From Dioszegia crocea (taxonomy: Eukaryota > Basidiomycota > Tremellomycetes > Tremellales > Bulleribasidiaceae), in assembly GCA_001600615.1 (NCBI GenBank), contig BCKK01000003.1:694500-758499 (forward strand): 64,000 nt of DNA. The letters are read 5' to 3'. Of this stretch, positions 31,493-43,173 are shown piece after piece. The position numbers and the translations under genes are program-made. The number at the start of each line of letters is the position of its first letter. The stretch's first letter is position 1. The notes beneath the pieces are model-generated. The model made no database searches. It was not told where the DNA came from and saw only the letters and a list, made by a program, of their open reading frames with translations.

Positions 31493-33751
31493 ATGTACGG
31501 TATCTCTAGAGCTGTCCGCAGGGCACCCCTCCGTCAAATCCTCCCCACCAAGCGATTCAACAGCGGCAAGGTTTCTGGCCCTGTGATCGGTATCGATCTC
31601 GGAACTACCAACTCTTGTGTCTCGTGAGTGACTTCATCGATCGCGCTGACGACAGCATCTACGAAGGTGGCCAGCCAAAAGTCTTGGAGAATGCCGAAGG
31701 TGCCCGTACTACCCCCTCCGTTGTCGCCTTCACCAAGGACGGCGAGCGTCTAGTCGGACAGCCTGCCAGACGTCAAGCTGTTGTCAATGGCGAAAACACC
31801 ATCTTTGCATCTAAACGGTATGTCTTGTCTTGTTCCCGCTGACCCCAGATTGATCGGCCGGAAATTCAAAGACGCCGAGGTTCAGACCGATCTCAGCAAC
31901 GTCCCTTTCAAAATCATCGCCCACACCAACGGCGATGCCTGGGTCGAGGCTCGTGGTCAGAAATACTCCCCCTCCCAGATCGGTGCCTTCGTCGTCGGAA
32001 AGATGAAGGACACTGCCTCTGCTTACCTCGGTAAACCCGTTAAGCACGCCGTCATCACTGTCCCTGCCTACTTCAACGACTCCCAACGTCAGGCCACAAA
32101 GGACGCCGGGTCCATTGCCGGTCTCGATGTCCTCCGAGTGATCAACGAGCCCACAGCCGCTGCTCTCGCTTACGGTCTTGACAAGTCCGACTCGGCCGTC
32201 ATTGCCGTCTACGATCTCGGAGGTGGAACTTTCGATGTCTCGATCCTCGAGATGCAGAAGGGTGTCTTTGAGGTCAAGTCTACCAACGGTGATACTCACC
32301 TTGGTGGTGAGGACTTTGACATTGCCCTTGTCAACCACATTCTAGCCGAGTTCAAGAAGGAGAGCGGTATCGATGTCAGCAAGGATCGCACAGCCATCCA
32401 GCGTATCCGTGAGGCTGCCGAGAAGGCCAAGATCGAGCTCTCCTCCACCGGTTCCACCGATGTCTCCCTCCCCTACATCACTGCCACCGCCGAGGGCCCC
32501 CAGCACATCAACCTAAACCTCACCCGATCCAAATTCGAAGCCATCGTTAAACCCCTCGTTGACCGGACCGTCGAGCCATGTCGCAAGGCATTGTCCGACG
32601 CCGGTGTCAAATCTTCCGAGATCAACGAGGTTATCCTGGTCGGTGGTATGACCCGTATGCCACGAGTCGTCGACACCGTCAAGGGTGTCTTTGGCCGCGA
32701 GCCCAGCAAGGGTGTCAACCCTGATGAGGCCGTCGCTATTGGTGCCTCCGTTCAGGCCGGTGTTCTCGCCGGTAACGTCACCGATATCCTCCTCCTCGAT
32801 GTCACTCCCCTATCCCTCGGTATCGAGACCCTCGGCGGTGTCTTTACCCGTCTCATCAACCGAAACACCACCATCCCCACCAAAAAGTCGCAAACTTTCT
32901 CCACCGCTGCCGAGTAAGTTGATTTCAGTTGTTAAAGCATCTACGCTCTAGGATAACGCCCTATACTTCAGTCTAGCGGCCTAGACTACCACTTTGAGCA
33001 CATTGCTATACCTTCTAGGTCCAGGCTGACTCTACAGTGGCCAAACCGCCATCGAGGTCAAGGTGTACCAGGGAGAGCGAGAACTCGTCCGCGACAACAA
33101 AATCCTTGGCAACTTCCAGCTTACTGGACTGCCACCAGCACCCAAGGGTGTTCCCCAGATTCAGATCACCTTCGACATTGATGCAGAGTAAGTCTTTCGT
33201 CTCCGAGGCTTGCATCAAGGCTGACAAAGGGAGCGGCATAGTCAATGTCGGAGCTTTGGATAAGGTGACCAACCGAGAACAGTCAATGACCATCGCCTCA
33301 TCCTCAGGGCTATCCGATGTAGAAATAGAGAAGGTAAGCCTGTTTAGCACACTCTGTGCCTATTTTGACTGGAACTGACGCCCGAAAGATGATGTCGGAC
33401 GCCGAGAAGTTCGCCGAGTCAGACAAGGCGCGCAGACAGGTCATTGAGGAGGCCAACCGAGGGGAGAGCTTCTGCACCGACACCGAGAAGTCGATGGGCG
33501 AGTTCGAGGCTCAGCTAGACGCTGCCGAGAAGGAGAAGGTCAAGAAGCTGTTGGGCGAGTTGAGGGAGATCTCCGCCAAGGGAGCGGCGGGTGATGCGTC
33601 TGTGAAGGCTGAGGACATCAAGGCGGCTATGGATGCTGCTCAGCAGGCGTCGCTGGGTCTGTTCCAGAAGGTGTACGAGAAGAAGAACGCCGAGTCGAGG
33701 GAACAACCATCGGAGCCAGAGAAGCCAGCTGAGGAGGAGAAGAAGAACTAG
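31493..33751 (+). CDS. SSC1: Mitochondrial HSP70 (Ssc1/mortalin type)
   Basis: Matrix chaperone and import motor subunit. The N-terminal presequence ([25 protein letters not shown]) is followed by the DnaK-type nucleotide-binding domain: [53 protein letters not shown] and VGGMTRMP. Then comes the substrate-binding domain ([37 protein letters not shown]) and a helical lid ending EEEKKN. Introns lie at 31624-31655 (32 nt), about 31819-31850, 32914-33037 (124 nt, the longest in this gene), about 33189-33230, and one near 33334-33388. The mature N-terminus and DnaK-like (not cytosolic) motifs assign it to mitochondria. Stop TAG 33749-33751. Confidence 0.95.
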
Positions 33752-34434
33752 ATAGATTACATTTTTTGGAGCATGTATCACAACTCATTGCACCGGTCTT
33801 ACTAATCTTATTTTCTGACCCCTTTCTATGAGTGCAATGGGATACATCGAGGAGAGAAAAGCAAGGTGATCAGGAGGTATTGGGGATGTATGAGGTGAGT
33901 GAAATAAGGTTTACGTCACCCACGCCGAGTCCTCATACACACTACCCTCCTTTCCCTGAGATCGCCCTGGTAGTAGATGGTATGTACAACTTGTGGCTCG
34001 TATATGGACTGAGCTGACGGCCAGAGGAGCGTGGAGGGAATGGCGGAGTGGAGCCGAGAAACAAGGAGGATCCGAAATCGAAGTTAACGGTGTTATCCAT
34101 CTGACGCGGTCACTCGCGTGCGTCAAGATGTGGGAGAGTCGATCCCGGTCACGGATGGCTCGTCATGGGTTGATCTAAACGATGAGACGAGTGCTGCTCA
34201 TCGCCACCTATACACACCTCCCTCGGGGAGTGTATCCGTCGTCCCCTCGACCTTTCACCTCTGCTCTCTTTCTCTCTCTCAGACCGCCCCGCCGAGGTGG
34301 GGAGGAGTAACTCTTCCGTCGGAAGCTAGTGTGGGGTCCCCACCTCCACTTGCCCCGTCCTCTCAAGTCCGGTCAACTCGGGTTAGCATCCCTTCCTATC
34401 CTTCTCCCCTTCACCCTTCTCATCTTACATCAAC
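33752..34434. promoter_or_regulatory. HSP70 3' region and MSH4 upstream region with inverted repeats
   Basis: 683 bp with no gene I can support. Near the MSH4 end a 10-bp inverted repeat (GAGGTGGGGA 34294-34303 / TCCCCACCTC 34337-34346) overlaps the odd palindrome GTGGGGTCCCCAC at 34331-34343; a CT-rich tract follows up to the MSH4 ATG. These could be protein-binding sites or a leader hairpin. Confidence 0.4.
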
Positions 34435-37400
34435 ATGTCTACCATACTCACTAGCCAGAGAGGTGGCGCAAACTCCCGCGGGGGTCAGACCCGAGCCTCA
34501 GGGAGAGCATCCACCATGGCAGAAGATGGCTTAGACTACACAGTCGCCATCATCCAGGGCCGAGGTGGGTTCGGGGAAGGAAGTTGGCTGACTTTAGGCG
34601 CCGGGCGGGAGGTCGGCATCGCTGCTATATCCACTGCTACCGCTAGAGTAAGTGTGGGTGTGAATGTGCTGATCTTAGGTGGTTTTGACACAGGTAACTC
34701 GCAAGTCCGCCACAAGCTGACTCGGCAAAGATAGCGGATGATCCCTGTAAGTCTGAGGTTGCGCAGAGCTGACTCCAGCTTTCAGGAAGTCCCTCCATCA
34801 CCTGATGATCTGTCATCCCCACACCGTCCTCCTTCCACCTACTACCGCAGAAGATGAGCTTGCGGGGGCAATTGAGGAAGAGTTTGGGCTTGACGCCTTG
34901 TCTACCCCGCGCACATCATGGAATAGAGACGAAGGTGGGCGCCCCTTGAGGCACAGCTTACTCTAGGTCTTCGTTATGTCCAGGATCTCGCTGCCAAAGA
35001 CGAACAGCACGCATCGACATTGATGACTGCTTCGGACAAGTAAGTTCGCTGAGTTTCAAGCTGAGGCAGGTATCTCGCCCTGTGCGCAGTGTCAGCCCTG
35101 TTCAAATGGCTCGAGGAGAACAAGAGTATCACCTTTAATCGGAGCAGCCTAGCCATGAGATATGAGAAACCGGAAGGTGAGTACTAGTGAACGCAGGGCT
35201 GAACTCAGACAATGTCTTCATCGACTCGGAAACCGTCCGCAACCTCGAACTGGTCTCCAATTCCCTTTCCAACAAGTCGACCAATACCCTCTATGGTGAG
35301 CAAAGCAGAGAAGGAAGCTGACGTTAGGCCTATTGAACACCTGCTACACCCCAATGGGGTCCAGGCTGCTGAGATCAAACATTATCCATCCTATCCGAGG
35401 TGAGCAAATGGTCGGCGTGGCTGATGTCAGCTCAACAAGCTCTGGAGAATCGGCTAGACGCCGTGCAAGAGATGATGGAGAATGAGGTTCTGCTAGGAGC
35501 GATACGCCAGAATCTAGCTCAGCTAGCCAAGGTGGGCATCCGTCAACGGCTGTGCTGATTTAGGTTGATTTCGAGGGTGTCTTAGGAAGGGTAAGCCGAG
35601 GAAAGAACGAACTGACCCTAGATGATTCAAAATCCAAAGGCCAGCGAAAGTACCGGAGTCTTCGAGCAACGGGTCACTCATATGCTGCAGCTTAAGCAAT
35701 TTGTTGCTGGTGCGGGACGGATTGGCGATGCCCTCATTGCGGCCACATCGCCCTTGCTGCAGTCTACAGGAAAGGTATGTCTCGCTTGACCGAGCTGACT
35801 CAGACTCTTCGCAGTGAGAATCTCGATCGACTCGGGAAGTTCATCGGAGGTGGGTCTGAAATATTCAGAGCTTACCCCAGGCCACATAGCGGATGAAGCG
35901 GTCCTCAAGCGAGCGAGCAAGTCGCAATCAGCAAAGCAGATCAAACTCTTTGCGGTGCGGTCGGAGGTGTTACCGCTGCTTGGTGTGGCGAGGAAGACAT
36001 ACACCGAGAATGACGAGGACATCAGGGATTGTAAGTTGGCAATCGCTCAAGCTGACAATAGTGTTGATTGATATCAATGGTGAGCGGTTCATCGACAGAG
36101 CTGATGTAGCCAAACATGGACTGGATGCCCAGCTCGAATATACTGAGACCGGCTATCGTTTCAGCGCTCTCTCTGAGGACACCGGAAATCTTCCCAACAA
36201 GTTCATCAACGTCGAGCGTGGGCCTAAGCGGTGAGTGGAGTTTTGGCTAAGCTGATGGAAGTACACGCTTTGCGACCAATGACTTGGTAGGTCAGACTCT
36301 GCATGGAGCTAATCCAGCTCAAACGCAATTCTCGAATGACTGCTGCTCAACAGGATATCTTTTCCATCAGCAATCAAGTGATTACCAGGATGATGAAGGA
36401 TATTTCGGCCATCATCGGTGGGTCTTGGTCTGAACCGAGCTGATACAGGCGTCCTCCACTCGTGCTGTGATGCTGTGAGTTGTATGATAGCATCTCTGAC
36501 GTAGCTTGCGGTCATTGATGTCCTGGCGAGCTTCGCCAATGTGTCTCAAGGTGAGTCGGACGAGAAAGTAGCTGATTCAGGTCGTGCATGTGGTGAGTTT
36601 GAAATCATCAGGAACTGAGTCAGTCCGCCCGGTGTTTGGCAGAACCATCGCCATCAACGAAGGGCGACACCCCGTGCTGGACAAGTTGCTTGGCGCAGGA
36701 GAGTGCATCCCAAACAACGTGTAGGTCAAAGGTCGGACGACGCTGAACTCAGATTTGCCAGCACTGGGATTTCCAACTTCCAGATCATCCAAGGTCCAAA
36801 GTGAGCCCGAGTTGGACGCTGCTGATTGTAGCATGTCCGGTAAAAGCACGTTCTTGCGGCAGATCGGGCTCTTGACCATCCAAGCTACGATCGGGTGCTA
36901 GTGAGTGCGTAAGCGGCTGGGCTGATTAGTATACCTGCCGAATACGCCAGTATTATGATCCCCGATTCTATTCTGACGAGGTTGTCGAATGATGGTGAGT
37001 GAGCAAACGACAAGGCTGATCAGACTCCATGGAACGCTCCTTGTCGACCTTTGCGAGCGAGATGGCCACCTCGGCGATGATTCTAGGATTGGCAACGAGT
37101 CGCTCTCTGGTCTTGATCGATGAAGTGAGTGTCAGGTGGATTAGGCTGAGTCTAGCTTGGCCGTGGAACATCATCCACCGAAGGTGTCGGTCTTTCCCAC
37201 GCTATAGGCGAAGAGCTGGCGCGGAAGAAGGTGAGTCCAGTTCTTTGCACAACTGATCCAGGCCTTTGTCTTCTTCGCCACTCACTTTATCGATCTCGCT
37301 GCCACGCTCTCCACTCAACGGGGCGTGGTTAATATGCATCTGGCCGTGCAGGTGAGCTGGGCATCAGCAAGGCTGATTTAGAATTACGAACTCGGCGATG

Positions 37401-37788
37401 AATTCGGGACAGTCTTTCTTTATAAGGCGGTCCACGGCCCCGTCAAGGCCACTCATTATGGCCTAGAGCTGGCCAAACTGGCTGCCCTACCCGAGAAAGT
37501 CCTAGCCACAGGGAAAAGGGTTGCCCATCGCCTCAGCGATATGGAGGATCAAGGTAGGCACGAGCAAAGGCACAGCTGATGTCAGGGAGACAGAATGACG
37601 GTGCGGCCAAGATTGCCAGTCGACGACGGGCGTTGTTGGAGGTGAGCCATGAGAGAGAAGTTGGCTGACGATAGCTGCGAGAGAGGCTCCTCAATCTCAC
37701 CCAGTCCAAGTTGTCGGACATCGACCTCGCCAAGGTGCTCAGGGGGTATCAGAAGGAATGTGTCGATAAGCTCGTTCAGACCGTGTAG
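34435..37788 (+). CDS. MSH4: Meiotic MutS homolog MSH4
   Basis: MutS-family protein that with MSH5 stabilises meiotic recombination intermediates and promotes crossovers; it has no mismatch-binding domain. From the ATG at 34435 a short disordered N-terminus precedes VAIIQGRGAGREVGIAAIS, the MSH4-type start of the connector domain. Lever and clamp regions include GLLNTCYTPMGSRLLRSNIIHP. The ATPase has Walker A GPNMSGKST split by an intron after GPN (about 36800-36840), IPAEYASIMIPDSILTRL, SSF-equivalent LSTFASEM, Walker B LVLIDE and the signature LGRGTSSTEG (about 37156), then FATHFIDLA. It ends DKLVQTV at the TAG at 37786-37788. More than twenty introns, most 30-50 nt, make it the most intron-dense gene of the window. 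Confidence 0.93.
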
Positions 37789-38061
37789 TCTCGCCGTCCG
37801 GACAATTCAGATGTGTATATTTGATAAGCAGAGTACTCGTCATGTAGCTGTACATCGATAGTAGATGCCCTGGGACTTCAGCTGCATAGAGCAAAGGGTG
37901 AAGCAGCATGAGGTATGGCACAGGGTCGAGCATCCATGTCACCCTCGGCCATGACGTCAGTTTGAGATGTCCATCCAGCTCAAAGTCGAATTGCTGGAAT
38001 CCATCTCCTGATTACAACTCAATACCTGTCAATACTACCCGGACACAGTACAGTTTCCAAG

Positions 38062-39447
38062 ATGGCCGGCAAACAGCACACCCACCTGATTAATCTGGTG
38101 AAGCAGATGATACCGCCCTTGTCGCCCAAGTTGCACAAGGGACAGGCAGGTGGGCTGCCTGTTCCAACGAGACCTGAAGTTGTAGAGCGCTAGCTGACGC
38201 GCTGAGGACGAATTGGTGTTCTAGGCGGATCTGGAGAGTACATCACATCTACCCTTACTCAGGATCTGTCTTGCGAAATTTGCTGATCCTGATAGCTATT
38301 CCGGAGCGCCATATTTCGCCTCGATGGGTGCGATGCGGTTCGGAGCTGATTTGGCGCATGTGATTTGCGAGCCAACAGCTGGAGCAGTCATTAAGACTTA
38401 GTGAGTTCTTAGTAGCTCAGTGCTGAAGATAGCTCGCCCGACTTGATCGTTCATGCTATACTCGACTCGAAGAAATCTGACGAGGATATCAAGACTGAAT
38501 TGAAGGGCATCATGTCGCGCCTGGTACGTTCCCTGCTTCATACGGTACTGATGTACAGCATGTCCTTATCATAGGACCTGGGCTGGGACGGGATAAGCAC
38601 ATGCAGAACTGCGCTCGTATAGCGTTTGGACTCGCGAAGGACATGGACGGTATGGGGGTCGTGGTGGATGCCGATGGTCTCTGGCTTGTCCAGGTGCGTC
38701 CGGGATTGACTTTGCGTTCTGTGCTTGCTGACTCACACTTCAGAGTGAACCCAAACTGGTGATGGACTGGCCTGGGGTTCCTAGGGTCATACTCACGCCG
38801 AATATCATGGAATTCAAACGACTCTGCGAAGCTATGGTGCGTCTTTGTTCTGGCACGCCATTCCCGCAATACAACAGAACGAGCCCAGTCTGATACTGTG
38901 CAGAAGATAGACCCCAAAGCCGACCCGAAGACGCTATGTCCCCAACTCGCCCGAGCTCTTCAAAATGTAACGATTATCCAGAAGGGGGAACACGATATCA
39001 TATCGAATGGTCTGCAAATCCCAGCGAATTTCATCGAGGGGCAGGGCAACTCATCAGAGGAGGTGTTGGAGAATGAAATACAGGGTGGGTTGAAGCGTGT
39101 TGGCGGTCAGGGAGACATTCTGAGTGGAAGTACCGGAGTCTTGATGGCGTGGGGTAGCGAGTGGGTGAAGGGGACGTATGCGTAAGTTGTCGATCGGATC
39201 AAGGGTCCGAAGAAGCTAAATCAATAGGCACGTCGGACATCCACCACCAAAAGATAAGGCGATTGCAGACAATATCCCACTATTAGCGGCATATGGCGCG
39301 TCGACTTTCAACAGGACGGTGTCGAAGCGGGGTTACGAGAAGAAGGGGCGCTCAATGGTGACTGGTGACCTGGTAGAGATGGTCGGACCGGTGTACGAGG
39401 AGGTCTTTGGGAAACCACAAGAAGAAGCGGGTGGTTCGAAGTTGTAG
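38062..39447 (+). CDS. ADP/ATP-dependent NAD(P)H-hydrate dehydratase
   Basis: Ribokinase-fold repair enzyme (CARKD/NNRD, yeast YKL151C) that dehydrates the damaged S form of hydrated NAD(P)H. Joined exons read [41 protein letters not shown], the family's N-terminal glycine motif, then [11 protein letters not shown], the [12 protein letters not shown] phosphate loop, [23 protein letters not shown], and [10 protein letters not shown]. The catalytic motif [17 protein letters not shown] (about 39105-39150) keeps the aspartate base. The C-terminus ends EEAGGSKL at the TAG at 39445-39447. About six introns were removed. No targeting sequence is obvious at the ATG at 38062, though alternative upstream starts were not excluded. 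Confidence 0.92.
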
Positions 39448-39630
39448 CGATAGGTGGTGGACCATTGTATACATGCTTAGACACGACCAGACCCAGACTT
39501 TTATCCGCGGCAGAAAAGGAGCTCGCAAATGTGCGGGGATGGCAGACAAGCAGCGGGTATCCAATGTTAAGCGTACAGAATGCTGAATATTGGATGGCCT
39601 TGAGGATTGCATGAATTGCATTATGCAGAT

Positions 39631-40594
39631 CTAGTACATTTCCAGACTCTGCTCTGATCAGCTGAGATTCTGTGTACGATGATCAAGCAGCTTACCATCC
39701 CATCGTGTATCTCATAATCTTGCAGAGTGATGTGATCTTTGAAGGGCGTATACCTACACGCTTAGCTTGTGCTCCGTGTGAACGGGAATAACTTACCATT
39801 TCTTAAGCTGAATCTTCGCAGCTGTGGTACCTGTCTGCGCTGCAATTAGACGTTTTAGATCTCCGACGGTATCGGTTGGTAGGCATTTTACGCGGACTGT
39901 CTTGTTAGATGCATCTCCGATGTACAACGGCGAGCACTCACCTTTGCCACCCATACGTGAGTTGGCAATCACCTCGATGAAGCGCAACTGACCACTGTAC
40001 ATCAGCTAAGTACCATTGGGAGTTTCGGTGAAAAACTCACGCTCCTGTTGCCGTTGGCGCGACGGGCTGAGCCTTGCCCATAGCTGCTATTCTCTCATCC
40101 CTTAGTCTGTCGCCGTTTGGCCTGTCCCCTCCACCTCCACCGCTCTTACTCGACATCCTATCGAGAGGGTCTATCTTCCGGCCCAGACTACCCACCGAAG
40201 TACTGACCCCTCCAACTGGAAGGTTTGGGTTCATCGTCATGGTATTTCTGACTCCTTGCTCCCTCGTTCCTCCAAATCGAGCTGGTACCTCTCCCTTCTC
40301 CCTGCGCTGCAATCGCTCCTTCTCCGTTTCAATTTCTAGCGGGTCCTTCTGATCTGACCCCATGGAAGGTCCGCCCTTCTTGTAGAATGATAGTTCTTTT
40401 GGACGTCGAGGTTGATGGCGTGCTGGAGGAGGGGAGCGAGACCGGGGACGGTCACTACGCGAACTTGGCCCATCACGATCTCGGTATGAAGCGCCTTCCC
40501 GGGGTCGATCATCCCTGCTGGACCTATCTCTATCTCTTCGTGGAGATCTCGAGCGCTGACGGGGAGCGCGGGGAGGTGATTGTGAGCGAGGCAT
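39631..40594 (-). CDS. HUB1: RS-domain protein fused to HUB1 (UBL5) ubiquitin-like modifier
   Basis: Five exons (40594-40041, 39994-39942, 39896-39797, 39753-39696, 39648-39631; 783 nt, 260 residues) join with matching phases. The C-terminal ~75 residues are HUB1: [53 protein letters not shown] and EIHDGMSLEMY. HUB1 normally is a 73-residue stand-alone protein that binds Snu66/Prp38 HIND elements non-covalently and tunes 5' splice-site choice. Here the first 185 residues are an RS/RD-rich region ([13 protein letters not shown] ... SRSPPP) and a basic Gly-rich stretch. The fusion intron (40040-39995) has a GTGAGT donor and GCTGATGTACAG end. An ATG within that intron (40002-40000) is in frame with the HUB1 exons and would yield a near-normal HUB1 starting MYSGQLRF. 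The sequence cannot tell whether one or both products are made. Confidence 0.85.
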
Positions 40595-40765
40595 AGTGAT
40601 GTATAGTGGCAGGTCTTGGTTGCTGCAACTGGTGAGATATGTTTTGCGAATTTCCTCTTTCGGCTAATGATGAAACGTGGAGACCCCGCATACCTATCAA
40701 CCTACACCAACAATACAGCATCTCCTCACCTATCCTTCACCTATACATTGCCGTGTTCAGGCAGG

Positions 40766-43173
40766 ATGAGCAGGCTCCTACCGGTCTCTATACGGGCTAC
40801 TGCTCGCCCGCAAAAGAGCCGACTATTAGCGCTACCGCTTTCAACACTCATCAACCCCTTCGGGCAAACCCGACATCTATCCTTCACCCCAGTTCGTAGA
40901 GATGTCCCCTCATGGCCTAATCCACCTATGCCCCAAGGTCCGGTTGGGCCTTCAGATGATTTGACCCCCTTCGGATCCAAGTCGAACCAGCAGAGACAGC
41001 AAGGCCATCGGAGATGGTATCAGGACTGGGCGCACAGCCCGTCATTCCAGGCGGCTCTGACTACTGTCGTTGGGCTCGGGATGGTCTTTGGGGCCGGTGT
41101 GGGGTATCTGCAGTGGTACAAGAGTCATGTTCTTCGAAGGGTGAGCTATAAAGCATGGATAAAGCTGATATGGGTAGATATCAAAGGCCTTCGACCCAGG
41201 ATATGTAAGCTCAAGTCTGCGCGTCGCGCTGAACAGTAGGACCCTGCGCTCGAGCTATCGACACTGCACGCGCCTAACGCCGCCCATATTCGCCGAAGGG
41301 AGCAACCGCTGATTGACTCTATCGTCCGCGGCGAGCATCCAGGAGGGTATTATCTGCTCGTTGGGCCAAAGGGAACTGGCAAGGGGACGATGATCTTGGA
41401 GTAAGCTGAGAAAAGCGGACGGCGAAGTTTTGGGCTAATAGCTAGGGCTATGAGAAATATCAAAGCCGATGGAGCTGCTTTTGTGAGCTTGCCCTTGCTG
41501 TTTCTGGTCGTCAGCTCACGCGTCTAGTGTGAAGGTTGGTGCTCAGTTACCGATACTCATGCTGAATTGCAGCCCATCCGGATTTGGAAGTCTTCCGCCT
41601 GCGACTAGGAAAAGCGCTCGACTTTGATTACTTTGAAGACTGGCAGGGATCGCTGTTCTCCCGCGCAGATCCTAGGTCAGGCGGACCGCAGTTGGATATT
41701 GAGCGAGTCATGCACAAGCTTGAAAAGGTTGCCATACAGTATACGAGGAAGAATGGGCGACCGCTAGTTATGGCATTCAACAGTGAGCGCCTTGATGGGG
41801 TATCAGAGCTGATCGACAGATGTCCATCTTTTCCCAAATACCCCCGAGGGACATGCGTTATTGCATCAATTACAGCAGCGAGCCGAATCTTGGGCCGAAG
41901 GCGTAAGTATATCAGTTTGATGGAATGACTGACGGCAGGGCATCATGACTATGATCTTCTCCACTGACGACTACTGTACGCCCACTAACGAGTTTCGAGA
42001 TGACAAGCTCATATTCAGGGTGCCTAGAAATGCTCCGCAAGAACGCTTCCCGGATGCGGGTCATTTCCACGTCAGACCTTTCAGCTGCTGAATCCATCCA
42101 CGCCCTGCATTACCTTCGGATACAAAGCATTTCTCGAAAGAATTCAGATCCCTCACAACGGCCAGAAGTGGAAGATGAAGAGATTCTTCGTAGAGTATAC
42201 GACATGGTAGGGGGCCGCACGAGCTATCTCGTCAAAGTCGCGCGGGCGGACAACATGCTGGACGAGGCTGAGAGGATGATTGAAACCGAGAAGAGGTGGC
42301 TGAACAGCAAGTGAGTGTGGCGCGGGGCATAGCTGATGACTAGGATCGGACTGATACCGGAACACGACGATGATGTGATGTGAGTTTATCATGCGGTGGT
42401 CTAGATCTCAGCTGACTTTGCAGGGATGAGCAAAAGTAAGCCCAGGATCAGTGGAAGGAGAGCAACTGACACGACGGCTGACACTTCAGGTGGTCGAGGT
42501 GCGTCTTATGTTCTCGAACTCATACAAGCTAATGCCACAGCTGCTCGTGGCTGCTGCTCCGCCATTTCGCCCAGAAATTCCCCTCTCTAGACTCCACACC
42601 GGCAGACATCAGCGACGAGCCATCCATTCCCGATCTGACCATCGACATTGCCGACGACGACATTAACGTCAATGAGCCCGGTCTGATAGCCAACAATCCC
42701 TTACTGGCAGATCTTCAAGTTCCCGATGTGACGTATGAGGAGGCGAGACGCATCATGACCCGCACAGATTTCATAGAGCCCCTAGACGTGTTACATGTGA
42801 GTTTCCATTGTATGTGGCTGATTTAGATTGTCTCTATAGATACTCGGCATCATGTCCGACCTGACTCGGTGCTGATTCTTCGAGCGGCTCAGCGGGTCAT
42901 CTCAGAGGAAGGCTTCGACGAGGCGTTGGACGAGACACGGGATAGAATCGATCAGATTGAAGGTGAGCAGATGGGTCACACATGCTGATGGCAGGGCTAC
43001 ATCGACAGAGCGAACTGACAATCAAAGAACCATTTAGAGTGATGTTTGATCAAAGGGGCGGAAAGCAGTTCTTGGAGGTTGTGGGGCTGGGGGAGAGTTT
43101 CCAGGCTGTAGAGCCTGAGGCAGATGAGGACGGTGCGGTAGCAGTAGAGGTGAAGAGCGAGAGGATGGTATAG
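40766..43173 (+). CDS. Mitochondrial AAA-type ATPase with C-terminal winged-helix region
   Basis: The ATG at 40766 opens an Arg/Ser-rich presequence (MSRLLPVSIRATARPQKSR). After a Pro-rich stretch there is one membrane helix (ALTTVVGLGMVFGAGVGYL, about 41055-41110), so the protein is likely anchored in the inner membrane. The ATPase domain shows Walker A LLVGPKGTGKGTM (about 41360-41395) and a Walker B-like strand RPLVMAFNNVHLF, where Asn replaces the usual acidic pair. Later exons read YDMVGGRTSYLVKVARADNMLDEAERM and a C-terminal domain with QFLEVVGLGESFQAVE, ending VKSERMV (stop 43171-43173). The layout matches fungal Orc1-like AAA proteins with a winged helix; substrate and role are unknown. 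The frame stays open 50 codons upstream of the ATG, but that segment lacks presequence character. Confidence 0.8.

Noticed and set aside
33832..34180. Possible small gene between HSP70 and MSH4 (short frames on both strands with a GTGAGTG donor)
   Set aside because: No consistent frame could be assembled across the candidate introns and no protein-like motif is present; left as intergenic.
39793..40002. Stand-alone HUB1 gene starting at 40002
   Set aside because: Not the primary call because this ATG lies inside a well-formed intron whose removal fuses the upstream RS exon in phase; kept as a possible alternative product.
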